Of a stretch of DNA of 64,000 nucleotides, positions 36,388 to 47,217 are shown in pieces (position 1 is the stretch's first letter; each line of letters opens with the position of its first letter). This DNA is from Homalodisca vitripennis (taxonomy: Eukaryota; Arthropoda; Insecta; Hemiptera; Cicadellidae). The notes under the pieces were generated by a model, which had not been told where the DNA came from, did no database searches, and saw only the letters and a program-made list of their open reading frames with translations. A program made the position numbers and the translations under genes. The stretch is taken from positions 143,474,001-143,538,000 of the forward strand of contig NC_060212.1 in assembly GCF_021130785.1 (NCBI RefSeq). The letters are read 5' to 3'.

Positions 36388-37342
36388 CGAGGGTCGTCCA
36401 CAAAGTAACCTCCGTTTTGAAATAAAAATTAAACTAGTTGAGATACAAAAATTTTATTATATAAATGTTAAAACTGCAGCTTTTCTCTACTTTTCTACAT
36501 ATTCACCATACAAATTCAAGCACTTATCATATCTTTTAACAGTTTTTTAAATTCCGTCTTTAAAAAAATCTGCCGCCTGAGAACGTAGCCAACATGTTAC
36601 AGCGTTTTGAAGCTCTTCATCACTCGCAAACCTCTGAGATGCAAGCCACCGCTTCATGTACGGGAAAAGATGGAAATCACTGGGAGCCAAATCCGGGCTG
36701 TAGGGGGGGGGGGGGTGGTCAAAAACGTCCCATTTGAACTTTTTCAAAAGTTCTGTAGTTCTTTGAGCTGTATGAGGGCGGGCGTTGTCATAGACAAACA
36801 CAACACCAGATGTCAGAAGACCACGACGCTTGTTTTGAATCGCTCGTCGTAGCCGTTTTAAGGTTTCACAGTAAGCTGCAGCTGTAATGAATGGTCGTAC
36901 CACGCTCCATAAATTCAACGAGCAAGATGCCCTTAGCATCCCAAAAAACTGTAGCCATCAATTTTCTCGCTGAAAAAGATTGGCGAGCTTTCTTCGGCTT
37001 GCTTGGCGAAGCGGTATGACCCCATTGCATTGACGGACTACACCTTCGCTCATAATGTTTGGGCCATACACCGCACTCATTTCACGATGAATTTCAGCTG
37101 CTGTGTAACTTTTCGACCACAGAAATCTTATTACACCACGCACTTCACACGTGGCGGGATTTTCTATCACGGCGCTCATGTTTTTTACGTTGTACCAAAA
37201 GAACGCGCGATCGCACGATGCTCTCCCTTGCACAGCTAGAAGCGTACTGAACGGCTGCGCACACCGATGTGAGAATGGCGGCGCTACCCCCACTACTTAT
37301 CGCGCCACGCCCAAACGGCGGTTACTTTATGGACGACCCTCG
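36388..37342 (-). mobile_element. Mariner element with internal deletion
   Basis: TA duplications (36386-36387 and 37343-37344) flank near-perfect inverted repeats of about 30 bp starting CGAGGGTCGTCCA. Length is about 955 bp against roughly 1.3 kb for full mariners. The transposase starts with Met at 37179, loses its middle, and resumes in a block with KARQSF, VFWDAKG and AAYCETLKRLRRAIQNKRRG. The second Asp is in YDNARPHTA and the third in YSPDLAPSDFHLF, so it is a DD34D mariner of the SETMAR-related kind. It lacks the first Asp and has frameshifts, hence non-autonomous. Confidence 0.92.
36547..37179 (-). pseudogene. Internally deleted mariner transposase
   Basis: The N-terminal part (MSAVIENPATCEVRGVIRFL, then a helix-turn-helix start) joins abruptly after MSEGVVRQ to the late catalytic domain. 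A poly(G) expansion near 36701 (read as extra prolines in the P-P-Y-S-P motif) and a frame change near 36940 also disrupt it. The C terminus, SQAADFFKDGI, is near a normal mariner end. Confidence 0.85.
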
Positions 37343-37344
37343 TA

Positions 37345-38160
37345 TAACGGTTTGGGTTTATCAGTCACAAAACTCTTGAATAGAATTCAAGATTAAATTG
37401 TAATCAACTCTCTAAGTTGGTATAACAATATTTTTTTATTTGTTGTACCTCAACAATGCTTTATCAGTAAACATGAATTATACTTATCTACAAAATATTA
37501 TTGTAGTGTTTTAAAAACAAAGTAAATTAAAAGAAATGTAATGTCACTTGGAAATTTCAATATTAAAACACAATGCTGCCGTATTTTCAATCTTAATATT
37601 ACCATATTGCAACAAGAGTTTTTTATTCAAAATTCCTTTGGCAAAAATTTTAATATTCAAATCAAACTAAAATATAATGCTCTCTTTTATTTTAATAAAA
37701 AAATAAAATCAGCTATTTAAAAAAACTAAATTCAGATCAAATTAAATTTATTCTCAAATTTCTATTGAGCACCTTGTGTTAAACTCAAACTGTGGGATAT
37801 CGTTCAGTTCCCGTTTCAGTTAATTTTTAAAATTCTAATGCAACTTGCTATAAACAGATTTCTTATTAATGTCCAAAATCACACAAATAAATAGTCCACT
37901 AACAGTTAAAATCTTAACTATTATAAAGATGAAGTTAATCCTTTGTTAAAACAGGAAAAAATTATTCTACATAAAAATTTTCTTTCTTCATATTACAACA
38001 GAAAAATTAAGTGGAAGTCGAGAAGTGTTTTAATATTCGCGCCCCCCCCCCCCCCCATAATTAATGATGTCATCACCGAGCTAATTCATTGGCCCAGCCG
38101 TACCAACTAATTAGCCTTCAGCTTTTCTGATCTGGACCAACCAAAACACAGTAATAGTTC
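37345..38160. other. AT-rich interior of the inverted-arm structure
   Basis: No gene. A poly(C) run lies near 38041-38056. Confidence 0.45.
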
Positions 38161-38340
38161 GACAAAAGAAACGGTACAACAAAGACTCAATTCAGAATCG
38201 AACTACTATCCTCAAGTAACGACAAAAGAAACGGTACTACAAAGGCTCAATTCAGAATCGAACTACTATCCTCAAGTAACGACAAAAGAAACGGTACTAC
38301 AAAGGCTCAACTCAGAATCGAACTACTATCCTCAAGTAAC
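38161..38340. repeat. Three tandem copies of a 60-bp unit
   Basis: Three consecutive 60-bp units, starting GACAAAAGAAACGGTAC and ending CTATCCTCAAGTAAC, differ at only a few bases. No spacers separate them, so this is a simple tandem array. Confidence 0.97.
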
Positions 38341-38916
38341 ATGAGCAAACATGCCAAAGGAGTAAATCCCTTTTTTTATTTTCTTATCAAATTAAATCCA
38401 CTAAATTTTCAAATTAAAACCAATGTAGCCCAAAACACTACATGTTTTTATTTAATATTGTTTAGTTATAAACATTTCTAAATGTAGGTAATTTCAAATG
38501 TTGAGTTTTTTTGGAAACTGAACTTAGTTATTTTTTGGAAGGGTAGGGGGTAGTCCTCAATTAATTTTGAAGTTGTTCAATAAAGTAACAATAAAAAATA
38601 ACATTTTACAGCTTTTATTAGATATTTTAACATACTGTACATTTACAGCAAGATAAATTGATTACTTTTTTAAATGATCTGTGTCCAAGAACCTTTAATA
38701 AAAGGTACCACACGCCCCACCTTTAAATTTATTTAAAAAACCTCCATCACCCAAAACTACCCTTTACAGGTACTTTGGAGGGTTCAAAATAATTTTATTG
38801 ATTTTTTGGCCACAAAATGAGGGCGGGTAGGGGGTTGGTACAGTTGAAACGGAATATCTTCACTTGTAATACCTATACAATCAGGGGCCTACTACATAGT
38901 CTGGTCACCCAGTATA

Positions 38917-39640
38917 TACAGGGTGTTCATTTGAAAACTTCAAACTCGAATTAAAAGACTTATAGTCCAAATATCAAAATTCTGTAAACAGGAGTGTAAA
39001 GTACTAATTGGGGAACAAAAAAAAGTATTTTTGAAATGGGCGTGCTCACCCCTATGCCCCCCCCCGTACCCAAAGTCAAAATTTTGAAATGGCAACTAAT
39101 ACCTTGTGTCACCTTAAATTGAAGCATAAAAAAATGCTGTATTATGGTACAAAAAAAATTTCAGTGGCCAAGCCGTTTGGTATCAGCAGCCAATAATGTA
39201 ATTTCTTATACAACAATTATTAGTCTACAAACTACTGTACTACTGCTAATAACAACAAAATTACTCACTGAATACTGGTAGCTATTGTTTTTCAAGCAAA
39301 AACACCTATTTTCAAATTCTTGCCACACCTTTCTAAAAGTTTCTCTGGTTAAGCATCTGCACTTAGCAGTGATCCTGTTTTTCAAGTCTTGGACACCAGT
39401 GGGATGTGTCAATATTGTTTTCTAGCAAATCTAAGTACGATTCTTCATTTATTTGGGAGTTCAAAACATTTAGGTTCTTCTGTCTAACACTAGCAAACCT
39501 CAGCCTCTGGGAGATCTGACTCTTACTTCTCATCTGCTTGTGTATGTCCTGGCTTCTGGCAGCTCCCCATCTTTGTAGTTCCTGAAATTTGGAAGCTCTT
39601 AGCAAATAGAATCTTCCAGACTCTGGCACATCCTAGCCTC
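38917..39640 (-). mobile_element. Deleted Tc1/mariner-superfamily transposon relic
   Basis: A terminus TACAGGGTGTTCATTTGAAA lies at 38917, right beside the end of the inverted-arm structure. On the minus strand, NSQINEESYLDLLENNI (the segment preceding the second catalytic Asp in a common insect DDE family) is followed, after a deletion and frameshift, by THPTGVQDLKNRITAKCRCL and WQEFENRCFCLKN (the C-terminal region of the same family). The right terminus was not found. Confidence 0.6.
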
Positions 39641-39773
39641 TTGCACTCCTGACTTGGTAGCTCCTGGCCCTTTAGAACTTTTTGTTTAAAAAAAAATATT
39701 AATTTCTGTTTTATAATTAATTACATATAACATTCATACCATTGTGGATAAAATATATCAAAATAGATCTACA

Positions 39774-39810
39774 ATCAAAACTATTATGTAAACAACATAA
39801 TAGTTTTGAT
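39774..39810. repeat. Perfect 16-bp stem hairpin
   Basis: ATCAAAACTATTATGT and its exact reverse complement are separated by AAACA. Its role is unknown; it sits beside the degenerate repeat array. Confidence 0.9.
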
Positions 39811-39899
39811 CCTAGAAATCCATCCTTTTTCAAAGGACACTTTAATCTATGCTCAGTTAACATTTGTTATATAGAACATATAAGGTTAAAATCAGTGAA

Positions 39900-40640
39900 A
39901 TATAACAGATTTGGTGCTTGGGCTCTACCACTTCTCTTGACGCACTGACAAACCTTTGTTGGTCGACATTGTCCTAAAAAACATTTGTGCCAATTTTGGT
40001 TAAAATATATCTAACTGTCTGGGGACTCCGTCTCCTTAGCTTCAAAACCAGCTGTGAGCTCTCCTTGGTTATTATTTGTTCTATAGATTATAAATTTTGG
40101 GTAAAATCTATCCAACCACAAGGTGTTCAGAGTAATTGTACGTTATGGATTTGAGTCTAGGCCTTGGCTCAAAGGAAGAACAATTCTTAGTTAAAATCTA
40201 TCATAGAATGTTTTTGCTAAATAAAAAAAATAAATCCCACCACAAGTGTCTACAGTAGTTTTGCATTTAATGGTTATGGCCTAGGTTCTCCGTCTCCTTG
40301 GCTTCAAAGCCAGTTATGATCCATCCTTGTTTATACCCATGTCCTATAAAACATCCATGTTAATTTTGGCTCAAATCCATCCCAACTACAAGACGTCTAT
40401 TGTAATTATTAATAAAACGGTTTTAACCCTGGGGCTCCACCGGCTCCACCCCCTTGTCTACAAAATATACCAAACTCCATCCAGAGTAATCATAATCACA
40501 TAGAACGTTGCATTTAATTTTGGATTAAACTGTAGACACATCCAACCATAAGATGTCTACATTAGTTGTGTATGAAAAAGGTTTTGATCCCGAGGCTCCG
40601 CTGCCTTGGTCCCAACAACGAACTTCGATATTCACTTGTA
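39900..40640. repeat. Degenerate tandem array, ~110-160-bp units
   Basis: A composite motif recurs with decay: a GG-CTC-CC-TCTCCTTGGCTTCAAA block, then CCATCCTTG, CCTATAAAACAT, TTAATTTTGG-TAAAATC-ATCCAACCACAAG and GTCTACAGTAATT. Start points are near 39918, 40024, 40163, 40290, 40432 and 40590. Nothing suggests coding. Confidence 0.65.
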
Positions 40641-41162
40641 GAATGTTTGTACCATTTTGTAAAGATGCATTAAGAATTGCAGCCACAACTGTAATGATAT
40701 ATAGATGTTTTCAAAAATCTTGTAAAAGGTATTTTTTTGTTTAATTTTAGGTTCTACTGTCTCAATTAAAACCAGATAATGTTGGGTAGTAGTGGTATTG
40801 AATCATTTCACATTATTCAATGTAAAATCAGCACAATTTTTTAAAGAAATATTTGAATATGACTTGATAATAGTAAAACTGCTTATGTATTTTTGATGTT
40901 GAGGTAAAATAAAATTAAAATTTAGTTTCATGATTCAATGTTATTTCTATTGTCAAACCTCCATCATTGGCTAAGCCTTAACAAAGCCCATCACTTGAGA
41001 GGTTGGAAAAAATATCTTGTACAATATCTAGAAAACAAAAAGATTGAAAACTTCAGTTCTATAAAACGAACATCAAGTTTGATGATTATGTAATGTACAT
41101 GTCATTCCATGGGTTTTGAGTGAGCATTAGCAATATTTTTACATTGGCTTTGTAAGTAACCA
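40641..41162. other. AT-rich noncoding DNA
   Basis: No gene or repeat recognised between the degenerate array and the 3' end of the minus-strand retrotransposon. Confidence 0.5.
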
Positions 41163-41655
41163 CAATGAAAGAAAGAAAAGAAAGAAAGAAAGAAACTTTA
41201 TTTCTCACAAATAAATTACAGATACGATTTTTTATAAAATTTTACAAACTAACCAAAACACATTAAATTTACTTACACACGTTAACAATACATACATATG
41301 CAACTAAAACTACTATAACACTATCACTATGAGAAATAAAGAGAAAAAACTCCAAGGCAAAGCCTGTTTTGGAGTAATAAATATCATAAAATTAACAGAA
41401 AACTAGCAGCTTTACAAACAGTACAGTAATATTTTTAGTAAAACTTATTTATTTTTTACTCTACATGAAGTTCGTGATAAACGCAACTAAATTAATAAAA
41501 AATCTTAACTATACATAAAATAATCAACTAAGCCTAAATGTAAAAAATTAAACAAATAAACATGGAAAACACAATGAACACAACCAGAACATAAAATAAA
41601 TTATGCATATTATCATTATTGGAAACAGATTACAAGGAAAGGAAAAATCTCATAT

Positions 41656-44181
41656 TTAAACATTAATTTTAAAAAGTACTTCTTCAATATCCTTCATTGA
41701 CAATAGCCACTTTTTAAGCTGTTTTAGAAAAATATTAATTGAATACTGACTCTTTATATGCTGTGGTAACAGATTAAAAAGTTTTGGTGCTAAATAAATA
41801 AAAGTTTTTGTAAAGAAAGTATTTGAAGGTTTTGGTACTAATGAGTCTTCTGCATTTCTTAATTTAAGTTTAAATTTATTTGTTGACTTATGATTTTTGC
41901 TTCTCAAGAAAAATATTTTTTAAAACTTTAAAAACAAACATATATCTTAACGGAAGAATATTCAATCTCAAAAACAAAGGGTAGGATGATTCAGTTTTCT
42001 TTCTTTTCATGATTATTCTTATAAAATGTTTTTGAACTGTTATTATAGGCTTTAAATTAGTTATGTACGTTCCTCCCCAGCACGATATAGCATATTCCAT
42101 CCTACTGTTCACCAGGGAGAAGTATATCATTCTTAACAATTTAGTATCACACATATTTTTTCAAATAATAGAAGATTCTTATTACATTATTTAGTTTCTG
42201 TTTTAAGTTTTGAAATATGAGTTTTCCAGTTTAAATCTTTATCAAGCCATAACCCCAAATATTTCAGCGAATCCTCCCCTTCCACTAGACTGCAATTTAT
42301 ATCACATTGAGAATTAGTGCTTATACAGTTAAGACATTTATACATAATTTTATTTTTAAAGCGTGGATAAGGCACTTTTAACGAAATATTTATGTATTTG
42401 GTTTTTTTGAGGACTTAATATCATATTATTAACTGAAAACCACCACCACTTAATGCATTCAGATCCTTGTTAATCTTTACTTCAATTTCTCCCCATGAAT
42501 TCTCAACATAACAAAGTGCTGTGTCGTCTGCAAAATGCAGTAACCTTACCGTAAAACCTTCCATTACATAGATCATTAATATATATTAAAAACAATGTGG
42601 CACCTAAAACTGACCCTTGAGGTACTCCATATTTTATTTCACCAAATTGACTTAAGGTACTACTTACTTTAACACATTGCTTCCTACATGATAAATAACT
42701 CTTAAACCATTTAAAAACAACCCCTCGGATTCCGCAAGCGTATAATTATTTAAAAGAATTGAATGGTCAACTGTATCAAATGCTTTCGTAATATCTAGAA
42801 AAAAGCCCTGTTACATTTTTCCTATCGTTAATCCCATTACCCACTCTACTCATAAACTCAAGCAAAGCCGTTTCCGTACTCATGGCTTGTCTAAATCCAT
42901 ACTGGTTTGCAAACTGAAAAAATTTGTATTTTCGAGAAATTGTAATAACTTAGTTTTTCATGATTTTCTCAAATATCTTTGCAAATGTGGACAGTAATGA
43001 TATAGGTCTGTAGTTATTACAAGAGGTTTCTAGAATCGTTTTTATAAATTGGTATGACTACAGCCTCTTTCAACTTTTCTGGAAAATCCCCTGTCTCAAA
43101 ACTCAAATTTATAATATAAAGCAAGACATCTGCAAAATTTGCTATAGGTATCTTTAACCAATGATGTGCTAATACCATCCAGACCTGTTGCGCTACTTGT
43201 TTTTAAGGAATTAATTGCTATTATAAGCTCATTTAAAGTTGCAGGGAATAGAAACATTGATTGAGTGGTCCATTGTTTCATAAATAATCTTTCTATATTC
43301 GTGTAATCAATATTATTTGGTTTCTTAATTGTTTTTACTTAGTTCACCAGGAATAGATAAAAAATATTTGTTAAATTCATTAGCCACAATTTCGGGATCA
43401 GATACTATATTACAATTTACTTCCAAAGCTATCACAGAATTATTGCATTTTTTCTGACCCGTTATGTCCTTTAAAATACTCCATGTTTTTTTAGAATTAC
43501 CATTGTAGTTTTTTAAAAGCTCAGAATAGTATTTGTTTTTTAGATCACGTATATCAATCAGCAACTTATTTCTAAATTCTTTAAACTTTTTCTGCATTAC
43601 TTCGTTATTAGGATTTTTCTTAAGACTCTTAAATAGATTATTTCTAATTTTAATACGCTTGCATATAGCTGAATCAATCCAAGGTGTTAAGTTTAGTTAT
43701 GTTAGATTTTTTCGATGTTACAACCCTTTTTGAATTTGTAATTATAAGATTTAATTTATTATAAAAATACGTCAAACGCTATAGAAGCGTTACGCTGCTG
43801 GAAAACGTCAATTTCCAATCTGCCATCTCGAGGTTTTTAATCAGCTGTTCATTGTTGACACGCGATAAGACAACTGCGCGACCTCGAGCAAGTCAGATGG
43901 CGCGGGAGGGGCCCCTACTTGCATACAGACAGCTGTCATGTAGTGGTCTGATACACCAAACATCAATCACACTCGCCTCAATTTCCAATTTTATTTTTGT
44001 TCGCTGATTTTACAAGTACATGATCCAAACATGTTTTTGAATTCGTATTTACTCTAGTAGGGTCGTTAATAAGTGATTCTATTCCATTACAAGCCAAGGT
44101 TAGTTTATAATCGTCAATTTCTGAATTATCATCTAAAATATTTATATTCATGTCACCCAAAATCAACATAACCTTACACAT
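41656..44181 (-). pseudogene. ORF2 of the second non-LTR element
   Basis: The endonuclease part includes MLILGDMNINILDDNSEIDD and TCLDHVLVK. A SDHYMTA-type motif is read from 43960-43930, in a GC-richer patch. The reverse transcriptase part includes ATLNELIIAINSLKTSSATG and LDGIS. The tail includes LVNSRMEYAISCWGGTY. Frames 43978-44181, 43325-43597, 43096-43281, 42187-42375, 41888-42154 and 41656-41907 are successive pieces of one broken ORF. Confidence 0.8.
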
Positions 44182-44739
44182 CTTAATGTTTGGTTTTTTG
44201 TAGATACTGTCTTAATTCATCAATGAAATTTTTAATAGGGATGTTGGTGCCTTTTATATACAGCAATATAAATTTATAAGATAGCCCATTGCTTAAAAGT
44301 AAAATGCATTATATCACTGTTTCAAAATGAATTGGTATTGATTCAAAATCAGTGGTGCTACTATGTACAAAAACTGCAATACCGCCAGCCCCTATAATCT
44401 TCATTTGTATTAGCATGTAAAATATAATTTGGAATTTTATAGAATGGTGTTTCATTAGCATTGATCCAAATTTCCGATAATATTATTATTTTTAGGTAGC
44501 CACTTTAGTACGGATAAGTTCACTATAAATAAATCAAAATTAGCTCTCATACTTCTAATGTTTTTGATGGACAATGACCAGACCTGCACATTGGTTTAAG
44601 ATTTCAATACTTTCAATGTAATCCATTAGGCGTTAATTTTACCAATCAACGTATATCAAATAGATTATTAGATACCATATAACACTTATAACTAACTATA
44701 TATACAACACTATAACTATATACAATACTTTTAGTACAG

Positions 44740-45602
44740 CAATTACATTTTGTCAAGGTCAGCCTGGCATTGAACAACAGTTACAGGTCCATTATCTTCT
44801 TTTCTGAGAAAGATCTTACCTCCTCGCACCCAAAGCCACTTGTAACCTCGTTCCCCTCCGCACTTGCCTCGCCATGCCCAGCAACCTCCTCCTCGTCGGG
44901 GACAAGATTCATTGATGTAAATAGGGTTATCCGATGCCAAGTTCAGGTGTCTGGTGGAGAAGTCTCTTTTCTCTCGTCTCTTTTTCAGCAGGGCCTCTGC
45001 ATCTACTCTCCTGACAAATTTTACAATTATGCCTGGAGTGTCCTTTTGTATTAGAACTTTTTACCCAGAGTATGGCAGGCATCTATCATCTTATCTTCAA
45101 TATCTACACCTAAGGCCTTGCCTACATCCTTGACAGTCTGGATGGTATCATTATTTTTTACTGAGACGCTTTGTATTTCTACGCAATTCCTGCGTGAATA
45201 TTGATCTGCCTCATCAAGCCTAATTTCCAAAGTGTGTACTCTTTCCTATCAATTCTTTCCAAATACTGTTTCATTTTCTCAGTTTGCTCTTTTAAGTTTT
45301 TAGTATTTTTCTTCCAAATTATCGTTCAAGGCCTCATAAGACCTATTAAATTCTTTAATTGAGTTCTTATGTTCATTAGTCAAATCCTGTATAGCTTTAA
45401 AAACATCTTGCAATGTTAGCTTACCCTCAGTAGCCTCAGATTCTAATGACATACTACGACGTCTGGCTTCGCTACATGGGCCACATCTCCATGTAAGACC
45501 AGCACTAGATAAATATTCAATATCTACTTTACTCAACTTAACACATGTTCCGTGAAATTCGTATTCACAATCACAGCAAGTAGTTTTATTGGTAAAGATA
45601 TA
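44740..45602 (-). pseudogene. ORF1 of the second non-LTR element
   Basis: PHD-like finger at about 45590-45460, then a Glu/Asn-rich coiled coil (ALNDNLEEKY at 45300). After frame changes comes a C-terminal domain with DNPIYINES, GYKWLWVRGGKIFLRKEDNG and a VQCQADLDKM end, the FP25K-like domain usual in insect ORF1 proteins. It presumably bound element RNA. It is broken by frameshifts. Confidence 0.72.
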
Positions 45603-46284
45603 TTAGAAGAAACAAATTTTTAAACAGAACTCAATCATATGACATGTTAACATGCAATATTTGGTGGATTGTTTAGTAAATCTTTCATCTTATATCAATC
45701 AGATCCTTCAACTCAATTATCAGTTTATTTTTCTATAGGGTGATAGATATCTTGTGAATTAATTGAGCTATAAACTAAACATTTTTGTATATATTGCTTA
45801 GCTATCATTAAGGGTTTTGGCAAAATTCCTCTTCATATTCGCATGTGATGTAATTTTTTACACAGCAAAATTGATGGATGATGGTTATATGGCTAAGCCT
45901 TTAAATAGCCTATCAATAGGATATCATGAGAAAGATTTCACCTGTAGACTTAAAATTTAGCATGAAACTTATGTCTACATAGACAAGAAATAGTACAATG
46001 AACATGCATCCATGGAATTTGATTGAGCGTCATTGAAGTTACTACTAAGTAGGTTGGCAGATTCCTCTTACGTCTGGGAGCAGTAAAAATGTGTCTACCT
46101 GACTGCTGGATATTTTGAGAATAAAATGAGGCGACATGTGTCAAGCCTGTTAAGCAAAACAAAGTGTGGTGAACTCCTACCTTGAATGTATATAGTATTA
46201 AGTTAAATTTTAAAAAATTATATTTTATAAAATATTTTGCGGGAAAGAAAGGACTTGAGTTTTTATAATAAAACAAAACTCCAT
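45603..46284. other. Noncoding DNA
   Basis: AT-rich, no gene recognised. The 108-residue minus frame at 45950-46276 has no recognised domain. Confidence 0.45.
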
Positions 46285-47217
46285 TTAACCCTTTTAGTGC
46301 TAATCATTTTAGTGCATAAATGCAGAGTTTTAGTAAATTCCTTACTATTTCCTTATTTGAGGTCATATCTTGTTACTTTTTTTTGGTATTGAAGATAAAT
46401 AACCAATAAACAGAAATAAATAAAAAAATACATTTGTTCATGTTTGTAAATTTTTTTTAATTTGGCATACAATTTTAGTATGTAAACGATTTTATATTAT
46501 TTTTATGATGCTACCATCGGAAAAGCAACTAAAACTAAACAAATTCCATATATTTTATTTTATTTTTACACAACAAATAAGAAGCGTGGATGAAAAATAC
46601 AATATGTTGTCCGCACCAAATTCATAGTCTTTGTCTTCGTCAATTTCACTTGAAGACGATTTGTGAATATCTTCATCAGATGTTGGGATTTCATCACTTT
46701 CCACATCATTCTGCTCATAAAAACCAAATGGTTCACTTATAAATGAAGAATCACTGATAGTTCTGCTGCTTTCATTGTCCAGAACATCTTCAACAGCATT
46801 CCGTAATAACTCATCATCACCTGCAATGTTCTTATTAGACAAGTTTGCAACTTAGTAAAATATAATACACACGGAAAACACAAATGAAAAATGAAGTAAT
46901 GCAATAATTTGGAATACTAATGAAGTAGTATTTCACAATTAAAACACAATTTAATGGATAAAATAAGATAAAACAGAGTAAACAAAGCACAGCGTCAGTT
47001 CGCTTGCAACGTAAACATCCGAACTGACCTTCTTTTTATTTCACGTCAAAAACGTATAAACAGCTGGTCGTCGGCAATCAAATATACAAATATCGTTACT
47101 CTATGGCTTTTGGATGAACTGTCATCGTTTGCAGCCAGTAAATTGCATAAACTGAACTAATATATATAAAAATACGCTGTGTCTACAACGTAGACGATGT
47201 AGTACTAAAAGGGTTAA
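46285..47217 (-). mobile_element. TTAA-flanked piggyBac-like element, family C, with transposase N-terminal relic
   Basis: TTAA at 46285-46288 and 47214-47217 brackets inverted repeats CCCTTTTAGTGCTAATC and (right end, reverse complement) CCCTTTTAGTACTACATC. A minus-strand frame (46842-46555) starts MSNKNIAGDDELLRNAVEDV and continues Ser/Asp/Glu-rich for about 80 residues, as piggyBac transposases do at their N termini. The start matches MSRKNIACNEDL and MSHKNIADNEDL in family B. No catalytic domain remains. Confidence 0.85.
46555..46842 (-). pseudogene. PiggyBac-type transposase N-terminal fragment
   Basis: Ninety-five codons: a basic/polar start, then acidic clusters (NDVESDEIPTSDEDIHKSSS and SEIDEDKDYEF) and a run into unrelated sequence. 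Acidic, disordered N termini are usual in piggyBac transposases. The DDE domain that should follow is absent, so this is a remnant of an internally deleted element. Confidence 0.6.

Larger units (their letters stand above)
35110..38914. mobile_element. Structure with ~380-bp imperfect terminal inverted repeats
   Basis: The left end reads TACAGGGTGAGCCAAACCAC. The right end, in reverse complement, reads TACTGGGTGACCAGAC. The arms stay alignable for about 380 bp: TTTTGTGACCGAAAA against TTTTGTGGCCAAAAA, GTTTGAACCCACCAAA against TTTTGAACCCTCCAAA, and a shared TTACTTTATTGAACAACTT. It is either one large TIR element or two related MITEs in opposite orientation. The interior holds a mariner copy (36388-37342) and a 60-bp tandem repeat, but no transposase of its own. 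Confidence 0.65.
41163..45602 (-). mobile_element. Second non-LTR retrotransposon with PHD-finger ORF1 (5'-truncated)
   Basis: On the minus strand the 3' end carries AATAAAG followed by a TTTC-repeat tail (41163-41190). ORF1 (about 45600-44740) encodes a PHD-type Cys/His cluster (CCDCEYEFHGTC, then WRCGPC), a coiled coil, and a C-terminal domain with ASDNPIYINES. ORF2 (about 44200-41650) has an endonuclease with LGDMNINI and a SDHYMTA block, a reverse transcriptase with SSATGLDGIS, and the C-terminal APKLFNLLPQHIK. Many frameshifts occur. It differs from the element at 6.5-11.3 kb in sequence and tail but shares its architecture. No ORF1 start Met is present, which suggests 5' truncation. Confidence 0.85.

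Noticed and set aside
38161..38340. CRISPR-like array
   Set aside because: The 60-bp units are directly adjacent with no unique spacers, and the genome is eukaryotic.
43809..43990. Separate insertion in the minus-strand LINE suggested by a repeated TCAATTTCCAAT
   Set aside because: The segment between reads as the LINE's own endonuclease (SDHYMTA-type motif), so the short duplication is coincidence.
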